Shown here: positions 1 through 4,323 of the stretch, in pieces
How the letters are laid out: every line of letters begins with the position of its first letter
Numbering within the stretch: position 1 is the stretch's first letter
Assembly: GCA_947426875.1 (NCBI GenBank)
Contig: CANEFU010000080.1
Span: 1 to 5,744, forward strand
Length of the DNA stretch: 5,744 nt
Reading direction: 5' to 3'
Source of the DNA: an uncultured Clostridium sp.
Lineage (GTDB): Bacteria; Bacillota; Clostridia; TANB77; CAG-508
The notes under the pieces: generated by a model
Database searches by the model: none
What the model saw: the letters and a program-made list of their open reading frames with translations, nothing else
What the model was told of the DNA's origin: nothing
Made by a program: the position numbers and the translations under genes

Positions 1-1
1 A

Positions 2-70
2 AAGAAAGTAATGAAAATAGCATTTACGATATTCTTGGCATACGCATCTTACAAAATGATTTTTAGGTAA
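2..70 (+). CDS. C-terminal end of a half-size TauE/SafE permease (partial)
   Basis: Only the last 22 codons are in the window; the reading frame is open from base 2 to the TAA at 68-70. The peptide ends with a hydrophobic helix (FTIFLAYASYKMIF) flanked by basic residues. It aligns by eye with the last helix of the next gene (FGIFLAIITINEIYSIF), sharing the basic start and a central FLA. The next gene is a TauE/SafE half-protein, so I infer that this is the end of the partner half, probably part of a sulfite/organosulfonate exporter-like membrane protein. The gap to the next start is 15 bases and contains that gene's ribosome binding site, which indicates an operon. Another frame is also open here until base 66, but its peptide has no membrane character and resembles nothing I know. 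Confidence 0.6.
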   Translation, partial: KKVMKIAFTIFLAYASYKMIFR

Positions 71-85
71 AAAGGAAGCGAAAAA

Positions 86-478
86 ATGACAGAAGTATTA
101 ATAGGAATCATATCTGGAATTGTAAGTGGAACAGGAATGGGAGGAGGAACCATTCTTATTTTCTGTTTAAGTTTTATGTTAGGAGTAGAGCAGCATGTAG
201 CACAAGCAACCAACCTAATTTTCTTTATTCCAACTGCCATTGTAGCAATTATTGTAAATTTAAAAAACAAAAATATTGATATAAAATTAGCCATACTAAT
301 ATCCGTATTTGGAATTTTGGGAGCAATCATTGGTGCCAATATTTCAATTCATATCGATGTAGGAATTTTAAGAAAATGTTTTGGGATATTTTTAGCTATA
401 ATAACAATCAATGAAATATATTCCATTTTTAAATTATACAAAAATCAGTATAAAAATGATAAAAACAAGAGAAAATAA
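86..478 (+). CDS. Half-size TauE/SafE family membrane permease
   Basis: This encodes a 130-residue integral membrane protein. Residues 7-21 carry the glycine/serine-rich signature that opens each TauE/SafE repeat (GIISGIVSGTGMGGG). It is followed by hydrophobic helices at about 24-33, 41-57, 66-86 and 98-117 and a basic cytosolic tail (120-130). Full TauE/SafE proteins are about 250 residues built from two such repeats, so this is a half-size version. The gene just upstream appears to encode the other half, and the two probably assemble as a heterodimer. The family moves small anions such as sulfite, sulfoacetate or related organosulfur compounds across the membrane; the substrate here is unknown. 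The start at 86 follows AAAGGAAG (71-78) with good spacing. The small gene at 496 starts 17 bases after the stop and is probably cotranscribed. Confidence 0.85.
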   Translation: MTEVLIGIISGIVSGTGMGGGTILIFCLSFMLGVEQHVAQATNLIFFIPTAIVAIIVNLKNKNIDIKLAILISVFGILGAIIGANISIHIDVGILRKCFGIFLAIITINEIYSIFKLYKNQYKNDKNKRK

Positions 479-495
479 AATTGAGGTGAATAAAA

Positions 496-636
496 ATGAA
501 ATTTGTTAAAGGTGTTATGATTGGTGGTTTAATTACCACAGGATTAGTAATGATGTATGCAGAAAGTGACATGATGAACAAGAAAAAATTAATGAAAAAA
601 GGAAAGCAATTCGCAAAAAAAATGGGCATAATGTAA
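496..636 (+). CDS. 46-residue small protein, DUF3918/YrzQ-like
   Basis: This is a short gene of 46 codons with a strong ribosome binding site, GAGGTGA (483-489), seven bases ahead of the ATG. The protein has a glycine-rich hydrophobic N-terminal segment (about residues 4-22: VKGVMIGGLITTGLVMM) and a very basic C-terminal part (KKKLMKKGKQFAKKMG). This arrangement, with a methionine-rich MM-NKKK transition, is typical of the small DUF3918 (Bacillus YrzQ-like) and YtxH-like proteins of Firmicutes, whose function is unknown. The hydrophobic part could insert in or lie on the membrane with the basic tail on the inside. It follows the TauE/SafE half-genes closely and is probably the last gene of that operon. 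The clear Shine-Dalgarno sequence and protein-like composition support it being real; the family assignment is from memory of sequence style. Confidence 0.72.
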   Translation: MKFVKGVMIGGLITTGLVMMYAESDMMNKKKLMKKGKQFAKKMGIM

Positions 637-649
637 TGGTAATTGCAAA

Positions 650-733
650 AATGATTTTGGGGACTTAGGTCAAAAAATCATGATTGAATATTAGTTCAAC
701 CATAATTTTTTGACATAAGTCCTCAAAATCATT
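650..733. repeat. 84-base near-perfect palindrome between convergent genes
   Basis: Bases 650-688 and 695-733 form two 39-base arms around a six-base loop (tattag, 689-694). I paired every position: 35 are Watson-Crick, one is G-T (660/723) and three are mismatched (668/715, 679/704, 683/700). The palindrome fills most of the gap between the small plus-strand gene ending at 636 and the minus-strand gene ending at 762. It could stop transcription from both sides. However, it is much longer than a usual intrinsic terminator, has no GC-rich core, and is followed by no T-run on the plus strand and only TTTT on the minus strand. It therefore looks equally like a small palindromic repeat element (MITE or REP/REPIN-like) that has settled in a convergent gap. 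Which of these is right cannot be decided from one copy. Confidence 0.85.
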
Positions 734-761
734 GATCCTAAAATCAGAAATTTATTTTAAA

Positions 762-1232
762 TTATTTGCATTCAGGTTTTTCAAAACAATCTTCTTTTTC
801 GCATTTGTCGCACTTATCGTGTTCGTCGCAATCACTAATAAAGCAATCACATTTGTCACATTTATCACCTTTTAAGCATTTTCCTTCATGATGACATTTA
901 GCACAAATTTTGATTTTCTTTGTGTCATTTACCCAAATTTGAAGAGCATATTCTTTACCAGGACAAAGTGGTCCAAATACGAATTCGCCTTCTTTGTCTG
1001 TAAAGGTATGACCGATAGGTCTTCTTTCTTCTTTGCCGTGCTCACATACAACTTCTACTAATTTTACAACAGCATCAGATACAGGCTCTTTAAAACAATT
1101 TTTTACAACTCCGTAAATAACGTCACGATTGTCTTCAGGTAAAGTTATATCTAAATCAAATTGTTTTCCTCCTGAAATTACTCCATCAACATCTAGAATT
1201 GGACAAAAAGGTTTTTTACCATCCATTTCCAT
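762..1232 (-). CDS. Carboxypeptidase-regulatory-like domain protein with Cys-rich tail
   Basis: This is a 156-residue protein in two parts. Residues about 37-103 resemble the carboxypeptidase regulatory-like (transthyretin-like beta-sandwich) fold: it starts with VIYGVVKNCFKEPVSDA, continues with a KLVEV strand, then TFTDKEGEFVFGPL and PGKEYALQIWV. The rest is a tail (104-156) with 11 of the protein's 15 cysteines, at 110, 113, 119, 125, 128, 130, 135, 141, 144, 149 and 155, mixed with Lys, Asp and His, including DKCDKC twice. There is no signal peptide or membrane segment. The tail could bind metal or form disulfide cross-links, as in spore-coat-type proteins; both are inference. The first ATG of two (1232 and 1226) is chosen because AAAGGA lies about ten bases upstream of it. 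It is divergent from the DUF2752 gene and convergent with the small gene at 496. Confidence 0.8.
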   Translation of the reverse strand: MEMDGKKPFCPILDVDGVISGGKQFDLDITLPEDNRDVIYGVVKNCFKEPVSDAVVKLVEVVCEHGKEERRPIGHTFTDKEGEFVFGPLCPGKEYALQIWVNDTKKIKICAKCHHEGKCLKGDKCDKCDCFISDCDEHDKCDKCEKEDCFEKPECK

Positions 1233-1271
1233 ATTTTATCATTCCTTTCTTTTTTGTAACTTCAACGTTAC

Positions 1272-1299
1272 TTTATATATCATATGAAAAAAATGTAGA
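1272..1299 (-). promoter_or_regulatory. Candidate sigma-A promoter for the Cys-rich protein gene
   Basis: Read on the minus strand, TCTACA (1299-1294, four of six bases of TTGACA) is followed after 16 bases by TATAAA (1277-1272, five of six of TATAAT). Transcription would start near 1265 and give a leader of about 33 bases containing the AAAGGA ribosome site. The same stretch also contains CATATGATA (1286-1278), which fits the -10 pattern of sporulation sigma factors (CATAnnnTA), but I could not match a good -35 at the right distance for it. Just downstream, GTAAC/GTTAC (1256-1260 and 1267-1271 on the plus strand) form a short inverted repeat around a six-base centre that might be an operator. 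Confidence 0.4.
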
Positions 1300-1340
1300 A
1301 AGTTGAAACTTTTTGTATAGTATTTTGATAAAATTTTTTG

Positions 1341-1346
1341 TATAAT
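1341..1346 (+). promoter_or_regulatory. -10 box ahead of the DUF2752 gene
   Basis: A perfect TATAAT lies 19 bases before the ATG at 1366, giving a very short leader with the GAGGG ribosome site (1354-1358). No convincing -35 lies 16-18 bases upstream; TTGATA (1325-1330) is only ten bases away and TTGTAT (1313-1318) is 22 bases away. The promoter is therefore plausible but incomplete. Confidence 0.4.
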
Positions 1347-1365
1347 AGTAGAAGAGGGATAAAAC

Positions 1366-1737
1366 ATGAATAAGAAAAGTGTAAGAATCATAGGAATAGA
1401 AGTAGGAGTTTTAATTGCTTTTTACATATTTGTGAATTCTAGCTATTTGGCAATGATACCAACTTGTTGGGTATATCAGGCAACTGGATTTCTTTGCCCA
1501 GCTTGCGGAGGAACCAGATGTGTTATGCATTTGCTAAAGGGGAATTGGATAGAAGCATTTTTCTCTCATATGGTATTTTTTATAGGAATAGGCTATCTAT
1601 TAATTGTCAATATCGTTTATCTAATTAATTTAAACAAAGAAAAGAAAATAGCAACTTGGATTTATCCACGATATTGGTATGCTATTATTTTTGCGATAAT
1701 TTTGATAATTTATGCAATTGTACGAAATTTATTGTAA
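1366..1737 (+). CDS. DUF2752 family membrane protein
   Basis: This encodes a 123-residue membrane protein. The family signature CPACGGTR is at residues 44-51, preceded by GFL and followed by the typical amphipathic MHLLKGNWIEAF segment. Hydrophobic helices lie at about 8-31, 65-88 and 102-121. The length and order (helix, CPxCGGTR loop, helix, helix) agree with DUF2752 proteins, whose function is not established. The two motif cysteines could bind a metal or form a redox pair, and a further Cys sits at 34. GAGGG (1354-1358) is a suitable ribosome binding site for the ATG at 1366. The DUF4190 gene starts 49 bases downstream; DUF2752 genes often lie near genes for other small membrane proteins such as TM2 or DUF4190 types, so a shared membrane role is likely but unproven. 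Confidence 0.88.
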   Translation: MNKKSVRIIGIEVGVLIAFYIFVNSSYLAMIPTCWVYQATGFLCPACGGTRCVMHLLKGNWIEAFFSHMVFFIGIGYLLIVNIVYLINLNKEKKIATWIYPRYWYAIIFAIILIIYAIVRNLL

Positions 1738-1760
1738 AAAAATAAAAAAGATAGTATAAT
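1732..1760 (+). promoter_or_regulatory. Sigma-A promoter of the DUF4190 gene
   Basis: TTGTAA (1732-1737, four of six bases of TTGACA, and the last codons of the DUF2752 gene) is separated by exactly 17 bases from a perfect TATAAT (1755-1760). Transcription would start near 1767, leaving a leader of about 20 bases that carries AAGGAGAG (1772-1779). The DUF4190 gene can thus be transcribed independently of, as well as together with, the DUF2752 gene. Confidence 0.65.
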
Positions 1761-1786
1761 AAAAAAGAAGGAAGGAGAGATAAAAT

Positions 1787-2176
1787 ATGGACGAAGAGAA
1801 AAAGGAAATCGTAGAAGTAGAAAAAGTTAGTAATGTAGAAGACACACAAACAAAAAAAGTAGAAGAACCAAAAAAAGAGAAAAAGGGATTTTGTATAGCT
1901 TCTTTAGTATTAGGAATTGTAGCTTTAGTATTTTTCTGTTTATGGTATATATCTATACCTTGTGGAATATTAGCAGTTACATTTGGTATTTTAGGAATTA
2001 AAACAATCAATAAAGGAATGGCAATGGCAGGTTTAATAACAGGAGCAATAGGATTAGTTATTTCAACTTTAATTGTCATAATATTATTTATGTTTGGATT
2101 TGCTATTGGAATGTCAGATGCTTTAGATAATATAGGAAATGAATATCATAGAAGCTATAATCGCATATATGACTAG
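1787..2176 (+). CDS. DUF4190 domain membrane protein
   Basis: This is a 129-residue protein with a strongly charged, Glu/Lys-rich cytosolic N-terminus (1-33), then a membrane region containing the DUF4190 pattern. Residues 37-50 are ASLVLGIVALVFFC, residues 60-72 are GILAVTFGILGIK, and residues 75-93 hold NKGMAMAGLITGAIGL. Three helices are predicted at about 36-56, 58-72 and 80-108. A short polar tail (110-129) ends the protein. DUF4190 proteins are small membrane proteins of unknown function, often with a charged or proline-rich N-terminal extension like this one. The ATG follows a near-ideal AAGGAGAG (1772-1779). It has its own promoter and is closed by the terminator just after its stop. 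Its position behind a DUF2752 gene suggests that the two act together in the membrane, which is inference. Confidence 0.85.
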   Translation: MDEEKKEIVEVEKVSNVEDTQTKKVEEPKKEKKGFCIASLVLGIVALVFFCLWYISIPCGILAVTFGILGIKTINKGMAMAGLITGAIGLVISTLIVIILFMFGFAIGMSDALDNIGNEYHRSYNRIYD

Positions 2177-2180
2177 AAAA

Positions 2181-2215
2181 AAAGAACAAGGGAATTTTAC
2201 ATCCCTTGTTTTTTT
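2181..2215. terminator. Bidirectional intrinsic terminator
   Basis: AACAAGGGA (2185-2193) pairs perfectly with TCCCTTGTT (2202-2210) around an eight-base loop. The stem is followed by TTTTT (2211-2215) on the plus strand and by an A-rich run on the other side, which reads as a T-tract on the minus strand. It therefore ends transcription of the DUF4190 gene and, in the other direction, of the Nudix gene, whose stop codon lies inside the T-tract (2214-2216). Confidence 0.92.
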
Positions 2216-2759
2216 ATCTATGTAAATAATTTATTAATTCATCATATACAGGCTTTCTTTCTACTATCATCTTGTTATGGTACATAGTTATAAATTCGTC
2301 AAGTGTAACAAATTTTACTGCCTGTAACTCTGATTCTTGTATTTTGATATCTTCTATGGTAAGACCTTCTTTTCTTACAAGAAAGAAATCGAAAAATTGA
2401 CTTTCTATAAAATCATTTGCATATTTTTTTTGTGTTTTATAAGAAAACAAATAGCGAAAAGTATTTATATTGATAGGATTATCTAGATGAATACTAACTT
2501 CTTCTTCCATTTCTCGAATAGCAGCAGATAAAGAGTCTTGTCCTGTTGAAACATGTCCAGCTACTGAAATATCCCACATTCCTGCATTTTTTTCTTTATT
2601 AGCAGACCTTTGCTGTAACAAGATTTCATTTTTTTCATTGAGAATAGCAACTACAATGGACCTATGCCATAGACCTTTTCTATGAATTTCATCTCTTTCT
2701 AAAACTTCACCAGTTTTCACACCATTTTCATCTAAAACATCTATTAATTCTTTACTCAT
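2214..2759 (-). CDS. Nudix hydrolase, IPP-isomerase-like subfamily
   Basis: This encodes a 181-residue protein. The N-terminus (ELIDVLDENG..TGEVLERDEIHRKGLWHRSIVVAIL) and QQRSANKEKNAGMWDIS (49-65) match the Nudix subfamily related to type 1 isopentenyl-diphosphate isomerase. The Nudix box covers residues 68-90, with REMEEE at 82-87 giving the metal-binding glutamates. Two canonical positions differ: the first Glu is Gln74 and the late Gly is Ser89. It probably hydrolyses a nucleotide or other diphosphate; true isomerase activity is not shown. I chose the ATG at 2759 because AAAGGAG (2773-2767) lies seven bases upstream; a longer in-frame start at 2828 has no such site and would overlap the upstream gene extensively. 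The start overlaps the upstream gene's stop by eight bases (ATGAGTAA), so the two are translationally coupled. Confidence 0.85.
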   Translation of the reverse strand: MSKELIDVLDENGVKTGEVLERDEIHRKGLWHRSIVVAILNEKNEILLQQRSANKEKNAGMWDISVAGHVSTGQDSLSAAIREMEEEVSIHLDNPININTFRYLFSYKTQKKYANDFIESQFFDFFLVRKEGLTIEDIKIQESELQAVKFVTLDEFITMYHNKMIVERKPVYDELINYLHR

Positions 2760-4158
2760 ATAAAAACTCCTTTGTATCTGTATTTCGATATTTTGCTTGA
2801 TGCTTACGTACATTGTTTTGATAAGCAATTCGATTGGATTTAGACCAATTTCTACCTTTCGAATAATAATCTATAATAGAATTTAATTGTAATTCTAAAT
2901 CAGCCGAATCTCCAACATTGAGAATTACCTCAATATCACCTATTTTATTTTGACCTTCTGCTGAAAAAAGTTCATAATATAATTCGGTAGCTTTATCAAA
3001 ATCTTCTATACGTTGTTGATAATAAGGGGAATCGATGTCTCCCTGATGTTGTAAAATGTAATCATCTTTGAAATGAGGAGAACCATGTACATAAATAGGA
3101 ACAAGAGCAGTTGAAAATTTTTGTTTTAGTTTTTGGATAGCCTCTATATTACTAAGGATAAGCGTAGAGGAAATACCATCCTTTTGCCTTTCTTCTAGCT
3201 CTTTGGTATCAATTCCATAAGTTGTACCATAATTTATATATTGTATATCGCAAGCGTCCATATCATATAAAGTATCCCCCATACAAATCATTTCTTCGCC
3301 ATCTTTTTCTACTCTTTTTCTAGCAGCCATTTTAGGCATGATAAGCGTATCTAAGCAACCTTGATTGTTTACCATTTTGGTAATTGCATTTTTTCCTGCT
3401 GCTGGTGTGCTGATAATAACATATATTTTTGCACTATCGTTTTCTGTCTGTGGCATTTTCTTATTAGGCATAGAAACCAAATGTTGTGTAATTTGATAAA
3501 GTCTTTGGTTATTATTTTCTGTATTTAGTATAATATGGTCATAATTTACTAAAGTAGGGGCATATCTTTTAAAATCATTCATTGCCTGTTGTTGCCTTTT
3601 TAAAGCATCTTCTGTTGAGGAGCCTCTTTCCTGCGACATACGTAGAAAATAATTGATATCATTCGGGTCAACTCTATGAATATAACAGGTTTGACAATTT
3701 TCTCCATAGATATTTTTCAATTTATTGATAACTCTATTATTATAAATAATAGCAACAACATTTCTTCCATGTTCAATGGAATTATCGATTTCGTCTAGGG
3801 AAAATCCATATAATTCTTCATAATTTTCATAGCGTAGAGGTAAATTTAGATTTTTAAAGGCTTGTTTTCTAGCAGTAGAAAATTGCTTTTGGATGTCTAA
3901 CTCTTTTTCTCCATCATTAAACCTTCCTCTAACTGGTTTTAATCCTATATTTTTTCCATTATTGATATTTCTTATTTCAGTTTCTCGGAAAGGTCTTGTT
4001 ACATATTTATTAAGAAGAGAAAAATGAAATTGGTCTACTAATATATCTGCCATAAAACTTTTTCCAGCACCAGATGGACCAGCGAGTATAATTAGTTTTC
4101 CTAATTTTTTTTCTTCTTTTGCCTTTTCCACTAAACTTTGTTTAAAACTTGAATTCAT
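2752..4158 (-). CDS. Tandem guanylate-kinase-like P-loop protein
   Basis: This encodes a 468-residue cytosolic protein with two guanylate-kinase-like domains. Domain 1 (about 20-228) has a perfect Walker A, GPSGAGKS (27-34), then KYVTRPFRE (51-59) at the GMP-binding position, ELYGFSLDEI, a CYIHR strand (158-162) ahead of RGSSTEDALKRQ, and DHIILN (207-212). Domain 2 (about 243-433) repeats the order: IISTPAAGKNA (P-loop 250-257, degenerate), RKRVEKDGEE, YINYGTTYGID, PIYVHG and IEVILN. A basic tail (434-468) follows. Ordinary guanylate kinases are about 200 residues, so this is a duplication or fusion. Domain 1 could phosphorylate a nucleotide or another small acceptor; domain 2 may be regulatory. 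I chose the ATG at 4158, not 4170, because GGAGG (4168-4164) lies between them at proper spacing. The coupled Nudix gene suggests a nucleotide or diphosphate substrate shared by both proteins. Confidence 0.75.
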   Translation of the reverse strand: MNSSFKQSLVEKAKEEKKLGKLIILAGPSGAGKSFMADILVDQFHFSLLNKYVTRPFRETEIRNINNGKNIGLKPVRGRFNDGEKELDIQKQFSTARKQAFKNLNLPLRYENYEELYGFSLDEIDNSIEHGRNVVAIIYNNRVINKLKNIYGENCQTCYIHRVDPNDINYFLRMSQERGSSTEDALKRQQQAMNDFKRYAPTLVNYDHIILNTENNNQRLYQITQHLVSMPNKKMPQTENDSAKIYVIISTPAAGKNAITKMVNNQGCLDTLIMPKMAARKRVEKDGEEMICMGDTLYDMDACDIQYINYGTTYGIDTKELEERQKDGISSTLILSNIEAIQKLKQKFSTALVPIYVHGSPHFKDDYILQHQGDIDSPYYQQRIEDFDKATELYYELFSAEGQNKIGDIEVILNVGDSADLELQLNSIIDYYSKGRNWSKSNRIAYQNNVRKHQAKYRNTDTKEFLYE

Positions 4159-4163
4159 TTTTT

Positions 4164-4168
4164 CCTCC
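4164..4168 (-). promoter_or_regulatory. Ribosome binding site deciding the kinase start
   Basis: GGAGG on the minus strand is five bases before the ATG at 4158. It overlaps the in-frame ATG at 4170 (ATGGAGG), which has no ribosome binding site of its own. The longer reading would add only MEEK, which is simply the translated Shine-Dalgarno sequence. Confidence 0.8.
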
Positions 4169-4188
4169 ATAAAAATGAAATTATGTAT

Positions 4189-4217
4189 ATCTTAACACAA
4201 TATAAAGATTATGTCAA
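4189..4217 (-). promoter_or_regulatory. Sigma-A promoter of the kinase-Nudix operon
   Basis: On the minus strand, a perfect TTGACA (4217-4212) is separated by 17 bases from TAAGAT (4194-4189, four of six). An extended -10 TGn lies directly before it (4197-4195). Transcription should begin near 4182, giving a leader of about 24 bases with GGAGG at 4168-4164. This places the ATG at 4170 inside the ribosome binding region and supports the start at 4158. Confidence 0.78.
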
Positions 4218-4265
4218 ACGAAAGTAAGAAGACAAAAAGAAGTGAATAAAAATGATAATAAATTT

Positions 4266-4294
4266 GAATTTTCTTTTCAGAAATAGCATACAAT
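4266..4294 (+). promoter_or_regulatory. Sigma-E-type sporulation promoter of the deacetylase gene
   Basis: GAATTTT (4266-4272) matches six of seven positions of the sigma-E -35 consensus (kmATATT). After 14 bases comes CATACAAT (4287-4294), a full match to the sigma-E -10 consensus CATACAnT. Transcription would start near 4301. That gives a leader of about 23 bases holding GGGAGGG (4311-4317), and leaves no room for a ribosome site ahead of the ATG at 4309. A sigma-A reading (TTGAAT 4264-4269, TACAAT 4289-4294) has a poorer 19-base spacer. The consensus is that of Bacillus subtilis and is largely conserved in Clostridia. Confidence 0.7.
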
Positions 4295-4323
4295 TAAAAT
4301 AGCTTTAAATGGGAGGGATTTTT

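Noticed and set aside
429..629. Minus-strand reading frame of 66 codons across the TauE/SafE end and the small gene.
   Set aside because: It is the reverse shadow of AT-rich coding sequence with no ribosome site, while the plus-strand small gene has GAGGTGA at proper spacing.
650..733. Treating the palindrome as an ordinary rho-independent terminator.
   Set aside because: The stem is too long and AT-rich, and no T-run of usual length follows on either strand; a terminator effect is possible but is not the best description.
1729..2079. Minus-strand reading frame of 116 codons opposite the DUF4190 gene.
   Set aside because: Its peptide is a low-complexity Ser/Phe/Ile/Pro run typical of the reverse of a membrane gene, and the plus-strand gene has a promoter, ribosome site and family signature.
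2760..2828. Longer in-frame start for the Nudix gene at 2828, adding 23 residues.
   Set aside because: No ribosome binding site is visible there, the added residues lie wholly inside the kinase gene, and the ATG at 2759 has AAAGGAG at ideal spacing and starts exactly where the family similarity begins.
4159..4170. ATG at 4170 as the kinase start.
   Set aside because: It overlaps the GGAGG that serves the ATG at 4158, and has no ribosome binding site of its own.
4309..4323. ATG at 4309 as the deacetylase start.
   Set aside because: It overlaps the GGGAGGG ribosome binding site of the ATG at 4324 and lies only about eight bases after the predicted transcription start.
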